64,000 nt of DNA, taken from NCBI RefSeq assembly GCF_004379255.2, contig NC_056039.1, positions 7,862,501 through 7,926,500 on the forward strand. Reading direction: 5' to 3'. The notes under the pieces were generated by a model. It was not told the DNA's origin. It did no database searches and saw nothing but the letters and a program-made list of their open reading frames with translations. The DNA comes from Salvia splendens (Eukaryota > Streptophyta > Magnoliopsida > Lamiales > Lamiaceae). Position 1 is the first letter of the stretch, and the number at the start of each line of letters is the position of its first letter. Below are positions 1 through 10,875 of the stretch, in pieces. A program made the translations under genes and the position numbers.

Positions 1-1
1 G

Positions 2-290
2 GTGCCACATGTCATGTGTGCTCCGAAAGAAGCGTTTTTTCTACCTACAAATCTGTTGGAGGTAGAAAAGTACGTATGGGAAACCAAGCCTCTTCTAAGG
101 TGGTTGGTGTGGGTAATGTGTTCCTAAAATTAGGATCTGGAAAAGTTCTTACCCTTAGGGATGTACTGCATGTCCCAGACATCCGAAATAATTTGGTGTC
201 AGGCTCACTTCTAGTAAATCATGGATTTTCACTAGAATTCTGAGTTCTTGTGCTTTGAAAAAAAACGGCTTGTGTTTAGGGTTAGGATCG
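2..290 (+). pseudogene. Ty1/Copia polyprotein fragment (protease to GAG-pre-integrase region)
   Basis: Translation shows a GATCHVC-type start followed by [20 protein letters not shown], the typical stretch at the retropepsin / GAG-pre-integrase boundary of plant Copia polyproteins. The frame hits a stop at 241-243 and only degraded similarity continues. It is cut by the left window edge and runs opposite to the Copia RNase H relic on its right, so it belongs to a different or inverted element. Non-functional fragment. Confidence 0.7.
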
Positions 291-306
291 TACCGCTCTG
301 ATACCA

Positions 307-507
307 TGTTTAATTGTATTGGTGAGAATGTATCAATTATATTGAATGAATTATAACGTTTACAATGATCACCCTTTATAGAGGGGGATGAAGTAGGGAG
401 CAAGAAATACATAATATACACCTAAAAATATACACACTCTATATGGAAATAAATCTCATGATATCCTCTTAATTTGATTTGCTCGTATATTCTAACATAT
501 TCTAACA
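307..507 (-). repeat. Copia LTR (201 bp) with adjacent PBS and polypurine tract
   Basis: Read on the minus strand the block begins TGTTAGAATATG, contains a CTATAAAGGG TATA-like motif and ends in ACA. Just outside its 3' end (plus 295-306) is TGGTATCAGAGC, the initiator-tRNA-Met primer binding site of Copia elements. Just outside its 5' end (plus 508-520) is a TTGAGGGGGAG polypurine tract. The order on the minus strand is therefore internal end, PPT, LTR, PBS. This is the order of an LTR shared between two tandem internals, or a recombined element, not of a simple terminal LTR. Confidence 0.75.
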
Positions 508-519
508 CTCCCCCTCAAG

Positions 520-1188
520 TTAAGTCACGGGATTTTCGATACTTAACTTGCCAAGCACTTCATAGAAATCCTTTGCTCCCACTGCTTTAGTCAGAATATC
601 AGCTGACTGATCTTCAGAGTGAACAAAAGGAAATTCAACAATACCACATTCAATATTTTCCTTGATGAAATGTATGTCCACTTCAACGTGCTTTGTTCGA
701 TCATGTTGGACTGGATTTTCTGCAATACTGATTGCTGCCTTGTTATCACAGAATAATTGACAAGTGTATTGTGACACAAGTCCTAATTCACTCATCAACC
801 CTCTAAGCCACAATACTTCCGTTAAACCGTTCCTAATGCCCCTGAACTCAGCTTCAGCACTTGATAATGCCACATCCTTTTGTTTCTTACTTTTCCACGT
901 GACAAGGTTTCCCCCTACAAAGGTAAAGTACCCTGAGGTTGATCTTCTATCCATCGGGTTTCCAGCCCAGTCAGCGTCTGTGTATCCATGAACTTCAAAG
1001 TGTCCATTTTTCTTGAACATTATTCCATGATCAAAAGTCCTCTTCAAATATCTGACAATTCTTAATGCCGCTTCAAGGTGATCATTTTGCGGGCGATGCG
1101 TAAACTGACTAACCACACTAACTGCATAAGCTATGTCGGGTCTGGTGTGAGATAGGTAAATCAACTTACCTACTAGTCCGTTTATGAA
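520..1188 (-). pseudogene. Ty1/Copia reverse transcriptase end plus RNase H fragment
   Basis: The minus-strand frame encodes the Copia RT/RNase H hallmark order: GKLIYLSHTRPDIAYAVS, then YTDADWAG, TSGYFTFVGG, SSAEAEFRG, DNKAAISIAENP and HDRTKHVEVDIHFIKE, ending at a stop beside the polypurine tract. About 220 codons are open, so decay is mild, but everything upstream (integrase and most of the RT) is missing. The break at about 1188 lies only about 90 bp before the start of the first reductase gene, so the insertion abuts that gene's promoter. Confidence 0.9.
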
Positions 1189-1279
1189 CTAATTTCACAA
1201 TACCTCTAATATTTTTTGTTATCTGTTTTTCTTTGAGACAGAGAAGGTATTAGTAATATTAATTTAAACAGGAAGCTGA

Positions 1280-2764
1280 ATGGTGATGAGTAAGAAAGGA
1301 GAAGTGGTGTGTGTGACCGGAGCCAGCGGCTTCATTGGCTCATGGCTCGTCCACCTTCTCCTCGCCCGCGGCTACGTTGTCCGCGCCACCGTCAAAGATC
1401 TAGGTTCCGCTTCTCCACCACTTGATCATTTTGCATAAACTGTTGGAATGGTTGGTTTCTGAAAGTTAAAAATTAGTAGGAGACGAGAGAGAAACGAAGC
1501 ACTTGGAAGCCATGGAGGGAGCTGAATCACGCCTTCGCCTCTTCCAGATTGATCTGCTTGATTACGACTCCATTTTTGCCGCAGTCAACAGCTCCACTGG
1601 CGTCTTCCACCTCGCTTCCCCTTGTATCGTCCATCAAATCCAAGATGTTCAGGTTTTGCACCTAATTCTACTAACTAAAACTCACGTTTTTCGCTGTCCA
1701 TCAATAAAAGACACATTTACTTTTTTGTATTGTCAGCAAGTGGTCTCACTCAATACTAACTAATTATACCGACGTTCTACTATAAAATTATACTCCTAGT
1801 ACTGTGAAAATAAGACCCATATTCCACTATTTTTTTCACCCTTTTTAGTATATAAGATCAAACATTTTCTTATAACCTGTAACGAATCAAAACATGTCAT
1901 TTATTCACGGACAAGAGAGTATAATTATGGTGGATTCAGGGGGAGCTGCTGGACCCAGCAATTAAGGGGACCATAAATGTACTAAAAGCAGCAAAGAATG
2001 CGGGCGTTGGGCGCGTGGTTGTGACATCTTCTATATCTGCCATGATCCCAACTGCCAATCATCTGGGAGACGCCGGTGAAGGCTGCTGGATTGATGAGGA
2101 TTACTGCCGCCAAAAACGGGGTAACTCAGCAGTGTAATACAATTGCTTATTGATAGCTTGTGCTGTTGTTAAGAGTAGAGAGTTGGTTTTTTTTGTTAGT
2201 TTATGTACTCTGTGTCTAAAGCGGCCGCTGAGAAAGCTGCATGGCGATTGGCGGAGGAAGATGGCGTAGACGTAGTGGTGCTGAATCCAGGAGTGGTGGT
2301 TGGCCCTATACTCCCCCCACTCTTAAACACTAGCATGACACTCATCCTTGACATACTTCAGGGTACTCCACTTTCATTTCAACATTTCTTTTTATTGCAT
2401 GCTTATGGACTTATATGGTTTCAATTCCACTTTGGGTGTAGGCAAAGAATTTCCAGAACACCTGTTTATGGCATTAGTACATGTGAAAGATGTTGCTCTT
2501 GCTCACCTAGTCTTGTATGAGAACACATCTGCTGCTGGAAGGCATCTCTGTGTCGAATCTTTGTCTCGTTATGACCGCTTTGCCCAACATATGGAGAGGC
2601 TATACCCTCAATACAAGCTGCCCAGGTTTCATGGGAAAAATGGACCACTCAAGTCCAATGCTGCATCCAAGAAGCTCATAGATCTGGGCTTCCAATTTAC
2701 TCCCATGGACCAGATTGTTAAGGATTCTATTCAAACTTTGAGGACCAAAGGATTTCTTTCTTGA
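1280..2764 (+). CDS. Cinnamoyl-CoA-reductase-like SDR, copy 1, frame-disrupted (possible pseudogene)
   Basis: Extended short-chain dehydrogenase, CCR-like. Exons by splice signals: 1280-1403, 1480-1652, 1940-2120, 2200-2362, 2442-2764. Exon 1 encodes the Rossmann TGASGFIG motif; exon 4 begins with an MYSVSK motif that keeps the catalytic Y-x3-K but differs from WYPLSK in its neighbours. Exon 3 has an extra A (five A at 2112-2116) compared with copies 2 and 3, so the normal donor at 2121 leaves phase 1 before a phase-0 exon and the frame is lost. A weaker donor at 2132 (GTGTAA) would restore phase by adding four codons. The last two exons of copies 2 and 3 are fused here without an intron. A Copia fragment sits about 90 bp upstream and I see no TATA box. 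Family assignment is firm; function is doubtful. Confidence 0.75.
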
Positions 2765-3449
2765 AAAAACTAATTACTTGTGGGCTTTCCTTTTGATTCA
2801 TACTTGTGCCAACACAACAACTATGTGCCTGTTGATGTAAATTTAATCACATTGGGCTGCTGTGCTAATAAATTGGAGTATTTGATCTCTACATCACCTA
2901 CAATCACACCTATCTTTGAATTTTAAGGCCAAAGTAATTTAAACATATCCTGCAAAATAATTTAGTTGGCCAACAAACAACATTGCTTGCTCTAAATAAA
3001 ACTCCACAATTTAATCATACTATTAATTTCCTTGAAAATACATCTTTCTCCTAGTTATTTAAGAGACCATCATGGACTTCCCATCCAAATCCGAGGCAAA
3101 CAATCTTGAAATTGAGCACTCTGTAATTGTTTCTTGGCAAGTTAAGTTATTAAGAATTCGATTACATAGCAAAGGAAGGTAAATCACCTTAGAATCAGGA
3201 ATCACATCATCCCTTATGAAATGAGACTATGGAAAAGTTATTAATAAACGATGAAATGGAAATTTGTGTGATTCTTAAATGACATGGACTCATGCGAATA
3301 GATTACTTGAAATTTAAATGTCTATAATATTTTTAATGAATTGAAAATGTTAGTTGATGGAGTAGCTTGTGATGTTATAAATATAATAAGAGTGACGTGA
3401 GAAAACAAAACATTCCACACTTTCAGCAAAATTACTTTCTCCACTCCAC
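2765..3449. other. Intergenic: copy 1 3' flank and copy 2 promoter
   Basis: AT-rich spacer without coding potential. About 2970-3000 matches about 6899-6930 (GGCCAAC...CATTGCTTG...CTAAAT), part of a flank duplicated with the reductase relic. A TATA-like GTTATAAATATAAT lies near 3373, about 70 bp before the copy 2 start codon. Confidence 0.6.
3373..3386 (+). promoter_or_regulatory. Putative TATA box of reductase copy 2
   Basis: TTATAAATATAA lies about 75 bp upstream of the ATG at 3450, a plausible core-promoter position with a short 5' UTR. Copy 3 has a TATAAAAG at a similar distance; copy 1 has none. Confidence 0.45.
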
Positions 3450-5807
3450 ATGGCGGATAAGATAGGAGAAGTGGTCTGCGTCACCGGCGCCAGCGGCTTC
3501 ATTGGCTCTTGGATCGTCCAACTTCTGCTTCGCCGTGGCTACTCCGTTCGCGCCACCGTCAAAAATCTAGGTTTCTTCCTGCCTCCGTCTATCACTAAAC
3601 TTTGAGCTCTTCAGCTAACTGCTGCCTGCTGTCGAATTATTAGGGGACGAGAGAGAAACGAAGCACTTGGAAGCCATTGAAGGAGCTGATTCCCGCCTTC
3701 GCCTCTTCCAGATCGATTTGCTTGACTATGACTCCATTGCCGCCGCTGTCACCGGCGCTGCCGGTGTCTTCCATGTCGCTTCCCCTTGTATCATCGATCA
3801 AGTCGACGATCCTCAGGTTTTAAACCCAATCAATTACAGTTTTGCAATTTCTACTTTCATTTCATGGTGTATAATTGGGTAATCAGATGCTATTGTCATT
3901 AACCATTCATTTCAATACACGTGTTAGTATGTTACATTTGATATTAAAACTTTAAAATTTTTGAACTCGAAATCGGAATATTTATTCTTTAATGGGCTAG
4001 CATACACCTAGCTTTGTGTTTAAACTGCAGCTAGTAATTCCTTTTTTAGTTTGTTAATTAAGTAATTAATTAGCTTTGGATTTAGCGGGAGCTGTTAGAC
4101 CCTGCAGTTAAGGGAACCCTAAATGTACTGACGGCGGCCAAAAATCTCAACGTTCGGCGCGTGGTTGTCACGTCTTCTATATCTGCCATGATTGCAAGCT
4201 CCGACACTCTGGCAGACGTCGGTGAAGATTCTTGGGTTGATGACGATTATTGCCGCCAAAATGGGGTATGTCAAAATTGTTGATTCATATGTAAATGAGA
4301 GGAGTTGTTATTTGTTATTGTGTTTAAATTTTTGTGCTCCTTGATTTTATATTTACAGAGCATGTGTGTGCATACTCTTCTTTAATTTGTGATGACTGCT
4401 ACGTACCTCTGCCTCTTCTATTTTGGCTGAGCAAAAATAGACAAGTAAATAATTCTAGTATGATGAATGTGAGGAGACTCCGAGAGTATGGTTTTGTTGT
4501 AATTTTTCGAGCTATCTCTGTTCTTCTTACTTCAGTTCCCTTTTGCTGCAATTTACACGGTTGAGATTTTATTTTGGTGTTAGATTTGGTATCCTTTGTC
4601 AAAAGCACTTGCAGAAAAAGCTGCATGGAAATTTGCCGAGGAACATGGTCTGGATATTGTTGTGGTGAATCCAGGAATGGTCGTTGGCCCGCTACTTCCC
4701 CCAGCTTTAAATTCTAGCATGCAATTGATGGTTCGCGTACTTCAGGGTACTCACTTTCAATTCATTAATTGACTCTCAATAGTTTGATTAGCTGACACAC
4801 ATAGTTTTAGGACTGTAAGAACTAAGGTTAACGCCATCTTGTGCAAAACCTGAGTCAAGGGCTTCTTATTTTATACAACTACTTGTTTGGCTCATCTTCC
4901 CATTAAATTTATTGCTTATGCTTGCATGAGCATGACATGTTTTATATATTGAGTCATCCCCAAGTTGAGGTGCGATAAGGCTACCTTGAGTTGCTGCCTT
5001 CTTGAATTGTTTTATATGCCTTTCTATTTTTTTGGTAGATACGAGCATGTCATTAAATTGTGATCGAACTAGACCAAATGTTCTTTTTATTTATAATTTA
5101 TGAAGTTATTACCTACCCTGATTCCTTTATGGAACTAAGAATCAATTGGCCATTACGCTCATTTATCTAGAAAATTAACTCTTGATATTGCTGTTTTGTT
5201 TATCAAGAAAAATCATGGCAAATAGAGCTTATTATTTTTGCTTTGGGTGTAGGTCATAATTTTAACGAGAGATTCTTTATGGCATTAGTACATGTGAAAG
5301 ATGTGGCTCTTGCTCACATACTGTTGTATGAGAACACATCAGCAGCCGGAAGGCATCTGTGTGTTGAATCTTTATCACGTTACGATGAATTTGCTGAACA
5401 GATGGATAGAGCCTATCCTGAATACAAGTTGCCCAGGTAAGATACTCCTACTCCAAGGTGAATGGGAAACTAATTCTTACAGTGTGCAAATCACATCTGT
5501 TAAACATACGTAGAAAACGCATGTCTCATTGAGAATATATTGCTTGTGCTGGGGATTTATTAGATTCTCTATACAAGATTGTATTTCATTACAACTCACC
5601 TATGATTTGGTTGTAATTAGTTATAGTTACTCATTACTGAAGATAGTCCTACATTTTTGTAGGTCTAGTAAAGAAAAACAACATGGATCAGCGAAGAGCG
5701 AGGCTGCATTGAAGAAGCTGATAGATCTGGGTGTGAAATATACTCCTATGGATCAGATTGTTAAGGATGCTATTGAAAGTTTGAGGAGAAAAGGATATAT
5801 TTCGTGA
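3450..5807 (+). CDS. Cinnamoyl-CoA-reductase-like SDR, copy 2 (intact, 321 aa)
   Basis: NADPH-dependent reductase of the extended SDR / CCR-like family, expected in the cytosol. Six exons: 3450-3570, 3644-3816, 4086-4265, 4584-4746, 5253-5436, 5663-5807. All phases agree and total 966 nt. Residues 12-19 are TGASGFIG (cofactor site), TSS at 127-129 supplies the catalytic serine, and Y161-P-L-S-K165 is the Y-x3-K pair. NPGMVVGP and a conserved C-terminal KKLIDLG block follow. The true monolignol CCR signature NWYCYGK is replaced by IWYPLSK, so this is probably not the lignin enzyme; the substrate is unknown, likely an aldehyde or acyl-CoA of phenylpropanoid type. It lies in a tandem array with two related genes and one relic. 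Confidence 0.88.
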
Positions 5808-6076
5808 AAAGAGCTAAGAATTGTGTAATTATTGCACATAGAAGTTGGCTTTGACATTTGTGTGGAACTATTTCATTGGGAGCGTGAGAAAACAAAACTT
5901 ATGTTTTGATGGAGTCTCTGTGGATGTAAAACCACATTGATGTAGTATCTTAATTATGCAGTATGCAACATGAAATAAACTTTATGTATAGAATATTACT
6001 ATTACTTATTTTATTTGCTTTCTCTAGCAGCAAAAATGTTTTCTATTTTCAGTCATTTTGTTGCTTTTGCCTAATC

Positions 6077-6250
6077 TTGCTCAGAATTTCCAGAACACCT
6101 GTTTTATGGTATTTGTACATGTGAAAGAAGTTGCTTTTGCTCACATAGTCTTGCATGAAAACACACCTGTTGCTCGAAGACATCTTTGTCCAATCTTTGT
6201 CACGACTTTGCCCGACATATGGAGAGGCTATACCCTCAATACAAGCTCAT
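6077..6250 (+). pseudogene. Exon-5 relic of a CCR-like reductase
   Basis: About 170 bp align with exon 5 of copy 1 (shared start GAATTTCCAGAACACCTG, VHVKxVAxAHxVLxENT, shared end GAGGCTATACCCTCAATACAAGCT). There is an extra T near 6105, a deletion around 6190, and no other exons. It is closer to copy 1 than to copy 2. A debris copy from unequal exchange in the array. Confidence 0.85.
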
Positions 6251-6599
6251 AATGTGTGCCTAAACTCTAATGTTTCTCTTAACATGATACTCCTATAAGA
6301 TGAGATGATTGGATAATTTTTGCTTTTATTCCATGTCTATATATGGTTTTCATCTTTGGTTATTATTGTTCGTTTACTATATATGATGCATGTACTGGAT
6401 ATTTTTATCTTTTCAATCAGTTTAATTTTGTTATTTGGAGCAACATCTTCATCTTTGTGTTTAATTCTTCCCTCGTATATGTGGTGCATTTAATTTTATT
6501 AATTTCATTTAATCAATCAAGATTTATACCTGTAGATGTAACTTAGGAGATTTATATAATCAATTTCCTCCTTGTGGATCGAGCTCGGTTTACATATTA

Positions 6600-6935
6600 A
6601 TTAGTGGGGATAAATTTTATTGAGAAACTGATTACAGTGAGAAAGCAAAACTTATGTGTTTGGATGGATTGTGTAAATGTAACACCACATTGATGTAGTA
6701 TGTTCATTACGTGTGCAATAAATTACGGGCTAAATTTTATAAGTACATAGAATCATAGATTATTATTTGCTTTCTCAAGCAGATAAAATGTATTCTATTT
6801 CTAGTAGTCGCCTAACTTTTGCATTTTAGACCAAATCATTTATTTGCATCGTAGCAAAATTATTTATCACTATCACATTTTCTTCCATTTCATGAATGGT
6901 AGTTGGCCAACAACATTGCTTGATCTAAATGTAAC
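6600..6935 (+). repeat. Duplicated 3' flank of the reductase genes
   Basis: 6635-6800 resembles the region after copy 2 (about 5885-6050): both contain GAGAAA-CAAAACTTATG, CCACATTGATGTAGTAT and TTTGCTTTCTC-AGCAG. 6897-6935 also resembles about 2968-3005 after copy 1. This shows that the relic at 6.1 kb came with its downstream DNA by segmental duplication, not by retroposition. Confidence 0.65.
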
Positions 6936-7352
6936 TGTTTTAGACAACATTCCATTGCCCGCCTAAAAAACACCCTTATTATGAGTGTAGATATATTACG
7001 ATTTCATGTGGTGCCTTGGGTAAAAAAAATTGTAATTTGGAAATATGATGGAGTAAAAATAGAAGAAAAAGGTAAATGCAGTTAGATGAGATGAGAAACG
7101 GAGAAGTTGAAACAAAGGGGATAGTGATTAAAGAATAGTAGGGAAAAGCAGTCATGCATGTGGCCAGCGCGATAGTTTAGCACTACTACGTTGATTTCGG
7201 AAGAGGTCATGCACATAGTGAGACCCATTTACATAAACTCTAAATCCCTTTCATTTTATGTATATTCACTTGGCACCATGCGCATGATTTCTGATCATAC
7301 ATACTACATATACACCTCCTCAAAATCATCATCAACAACAACAGGAGGAATC
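6936..7352 (+). other. Upstream region of the MS1-like gene
   Basis: AT-rich spacer. The reading frame is open upstream of the chosen ATG back to 7191, but it is non-conserved, AT-rich and includes CATCATCAACAACAACAGG-type 5' UTR sequence, so I treat it as promoter and 5' UTR. No clear TATA box. Confidence 0.45.
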
Positions 7353-9396
7353 ATGTCTCAGCTCGACCTGAGCCGCAAGAGGAAGAGGGGCGACAAGGTG
7401 TTCAAATTCAAAGTTTTCGGCGCCAGAGGCTACCCGGCCGGCTCCAACGGCTCCTTCCTTGAAAACATCCGGGCCCTCCTCGAGTTCGGCCAGGTCGAGA
7501 CCAACCCCATGCCCACCTGGTCCTTCCAGCTTGAGGCGCGCCGCCATCCTCTCCTTCTCTTTGTCGTTGAAGAGCCCGTAGATTTCTCCTGCACCCACTG
7601 CCGCTACACAGGTACACTCAAATCAGATAACCCACCCTGATAACTATGAGTATAACAATTTCTCTACTAATGTTCCTTGGTTATTGCAATAGCTCAGGCT
7701 GGGGCCATCACATGATCTGCAACAAGAACTACCATTTCCTATTACCCTCTAAATCCGACTCTGATGAATATGCAAAGACCAACACCATCGAGTTGCATAG
7801 GGAGACCCACACCCTGCATGGTGTCCTCCACTCCAATGGATTTGGCCATCTCCTCTGCATCAACGGCAGGTCCGGTCTGCCCGGCTACCAGATCATGGAG
7901 TTCTGGGACCGGTTATGCTCCGGTTTAGGAGCTAGGTCTGTATATATACATAGAGAATTCATGCGTGCGTGTGTTGGCCTAGTAGGCTAAAGGTCTCGGA
8001 TTCAAGTACACTATGACGTGGCCTTAAAAATTCTGTTTATTCATCAACAAGAAAAAATATAGAGAGAATTTATATGGTAGATGATAGTATTATTAATTGC
8101 AGGGAGGTGAGCTTGAGAGACTCGGCGACCAAGAAAGGGATGGAGCTGCGATTGCTCCACAGCGTCGCCTACGGAAGGCCTTGGTTCGGGCAATGGGACT
8201 ACACATTTAAGCGCGGAAGCTACGGCGTCGATAAAGAAATGTACCAAAACGCAATCAAAACCATCCAAAACGTTCCCCTAACCCTAATCGCTCATCAATT
8301 CGGATTCGGGAGCGAGATTCAAGTCATATTCTGCCGCTACCAGCAGCTGTCCAGCCATTCTCTCATGACGTTAGGCGACGTGTTCCATTTCATGCTGGAG
8401 CTGAAATGCAGGGTCTCCGAGGAGAGCAGCAGCGGCTACTCGGCCATCATGTCGGACGCGTCGTGCCGGTGGTCCCCGAAGCGCGTGGAGAAGGCGATCC
8501 ACGTGGTGGTGGAGGCCCTGAAGCGCGCCGAGTTCCAGTGGGTGTCGCGCCAGCACGTGCGGGACGTGGCCCGTTCCTACATCGGCGACACAGGCCTCCT
8601 CGACTTCGTGCTCAAGTCCCTTGGGAACCACATGGTGGGGAAGTACCTGGTGAGGAGGTGTCTGAACCCCGTCACCAAAGTGCTGGAGTATTGTTTGGAG
8701 GATGTTTCTAGAACATTCTCCAAACAAGAAGCCAATTTAAGGCCACAGCAGAAAATCTCTTGGGCTCAGCTCGTCAAGGACTTGCTCTGCCTCTACTCCA
8801 ACATTCTTGGCGATCACAATCCCATCACTAGGAATGGGGCATTCGCCGCCATCCACTTGGCGTCGAGAGTCATTCTCGACGCCAAGCACCTTGCGAAAGA
8901 GTACCGGATGCCGGTGGAGGAAGGAAGCAAGAAGAAGATCTACTGCAGAGTGAATATACTTAATAATGCGGATCAGGAAGTGGCGGCGACGCCGTACCAC
9001 TGCGTCGTGGTGAGGAGCGGCGCGACGTTCGATGAGGTGAGGCGCGAGGCGGAGAGGACTTTCGGGGAGACGTACGTGGCGCTGAGGAACATGGCGGCGG
9101 AGGCGATGAGGCCGCAAGGGGGGGAGGCGGTGGTGAGGGCGGGGAGTAAGGTGGAGTTGGTGTGTAGGCAGGGGGAGGGGGAGGTTTACCCGGAGGGGCC
9201 GGTGGTGAACTGCGTTTGTGGGGCGAGGGATGATGATGGGGAGAGGATGGTGTCGTGCGATCTGTGCCGAGCGTGGCAGCACACCAGCTGCGTGCGCATC
9301 CCCGACCATCACGCCGTGCCCGACATATTTCTGTGCACGGGATGCGAACAGGATATCCTGCGCTTCCGCTGCTATGCCACCTCCACCCCTATATGA
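7353..9396 (+). CDS. MS1: PHD-finger protein, MALE STERILITY 1-like (596 aa)
   Basis: Three exons, 7353-7611, 7698-7935 and 8103-9396, joined in consistent phase. The N-terminus has the family blocks NGSFLENIRALL, MPTWSFQLE and TGWGHHMICNKNYHFLLPS. The middle has HSVAYGRPWFG and a winged-helix-like segment (SPKRVEKAIHVVVEALKR). The C-terminus has a PHD finger at residues 536-580 with all eight zinc ligands: C536, C538, C551, C554, H559, C562, C577, C580. In Arabidopsis and rice (MS1/PTC1) such proteins act in tapetal nuclei to control pollen-wall and tapetum cell-death genes; that role is inferred here. At1g33420- or MMD1-type paralogues are the alternative, but the N-terminal match and terminal PHD favour MS1. 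Exon 3 is much richer in GC than its surroundings. The gene sits inside the reductase array. Confidence 0.85.
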
Positions 9397-9731
9397 GTCT
9401 GAGCCACCATTTTGCATGTGCCATTCATTCCTTACATATCAAACACGCTATTTCATTAGCTATATAACCAACGTACTAGTATTTATTACTCAAAATTAAA
9501 ACTTATCCCTCAACTATATAACCAACTTTAATTTTAAAGGTATAAATATCCTTCATTTAAGTCATTTTATTTACATTTAATACTCCCTCTCTATACAATA
9601 ATTAATATCCTATTTTTTTACGTGCTCGAGTTTTAAGAAATTATTGAACTTCGTAAAAGAAAGTGAGTTGAATTGGTGTAATGTGGAGTCCACTTACCTA
9701 AGATAGTAAAGTGAGATATATACTGAATTGG
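9397..9731. other. MS1 3' flank with a partial Stowaway-like end
   Basis: AT-rich. A MITE-like left end (ACTCCCTCTCTATACAATAATTAAT, about 9582-9606) has no matching right end before the LTR at 9732, so it may be truncated. No gene seen. Confidence 0.4.
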
Positions 9732-10047
9732 TGATAGAGTCCTCGATCTAGCCAATCGCGCAGAAGATCATCTCTAATATTTTAGCGTATCTTTTATCTT
9801 AGTTAATTATTTTTATTTATTTTCCATTCCTTTTGTAATCTTTTATTTTAATTATGTTTCTTGATTATCAAGACATGTGTTAGGGTTTAGAATTCTATAT
9901 AATAATATAATAAAGTATAAATTTATTCTCATTCTTCTTGGCGTGAAAACGCACCCTAGAACCTCAACTAGGGTTTATCCTTTTCCGTTCACAAATTACT
10001 TTCGTGTGCTCTTTGATTTCCGGCGATAGACCATCGAGGGTCTATCA
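9732..10047 (+). repeat. 5' LTR of the gag-only element
   Basis: 316 bp, TG...CA termini. Paired with 15098-15437 over most of its length. Contains a TTCTATATAATAATATAATAAAG AT-rich segment as a possible promoter. Confidence 0.85.
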
Positions 10048-10389
10048 ACTGGTGCTTCCATTGATTTACTCTTCCTTCATCACCTCCCAAAACATAAAAA
10101 TTTGACGATATCAAAAGAACCCACGCCAATTCTTCTTCCAATTTTTTTCCCAACACCCACTTGTTTAATGGCGACAGAGACAATCCCTAATGACACCCCA
10201 TCTCCATTGTAGCCAGGTTCACAAGAACATCGAGGAAGCCCTTACCAAGCTCACGACTGCCATTACCGTCAAGAGACCGAAGGAGCCGTCGGACCAATAG
10301 CCGGCCGTAACACCGCAGCGGGGCTGGTCCCTTCCACCATCGGTCACAAACACTCCGCTGGGTATCAAACCCTGGGCCGTACCACGCCT

Positions 10390-10875
10390 CCGCCTCGAGC
10401 CACCACGTTTTGACGGAGAGAATGCCCCAGATTGGATCCATAAGATCCAAAAGTACTATAATCACTACTACACGCCGCTAGATGATCGTCTTTATCTTGC
10501 ATAATTTTTATTCGATCACCCAGCATCAAATTGGAGGGAATATTGGGTGGAAAATAACAAAGAAAGGGCTAGGAAGAGTTCTTGTTAGTCGTGAAGCAGC
10601 GATTTGATCCCGATTTATACGACTATGTCAGTCGATTGGCTACTCTGAGGCAAACTTCTACCGTCAAAGCTTATCACACATCGTTCGAATCATTTCTACA
10701 AAAGGCATCGCACATCGGGGATTCGACGCTATCCTCTTTGTTCATTGCGGGCCTCAAATCCCCGCTGAAACAGATAGTACTCATGCGACGGCCTAGCACA
10801 CTCAAGGAAACTTTCGCCATCGCCCGGAAATTAGACCAGTGGCAACCCAACCGCACACGGCGTTTCCAGTCGTGA
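10390..10875 (+). pseudogene. Ty3-type retrotransposon gag remnant
   Basis: About 10390-10500 encodes an EPPRFDGENAPDWIHKIQKYY-like capsid N-terminus that stops at 10501-10503. Another frame from about 10582 gives FDPDLYDYVSRLATLRQT, YHTSFESFLQKA, LFIAGLKSPLK and AIARKLDQ, the usual capsid C-terminal pattern. The two halves are out of frame, so gag is broken. The family match rests on the spacing of aromatic and hydrophobic residues. Confidence 0.7.

Noticed and set aside
7191..7352. In-frame N-terminal extension of the MS1-like protein
   Set aside because: AT-rich, unlike the family, and looks like 5' UTR; the ATG at 7353 starts just before the conserved region.
8371..9417. Long antisense frames opposite MS1
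   Set aside because: They mirror the GC-rich coding exon and show Arg/His/Pro-rich composition without domains.
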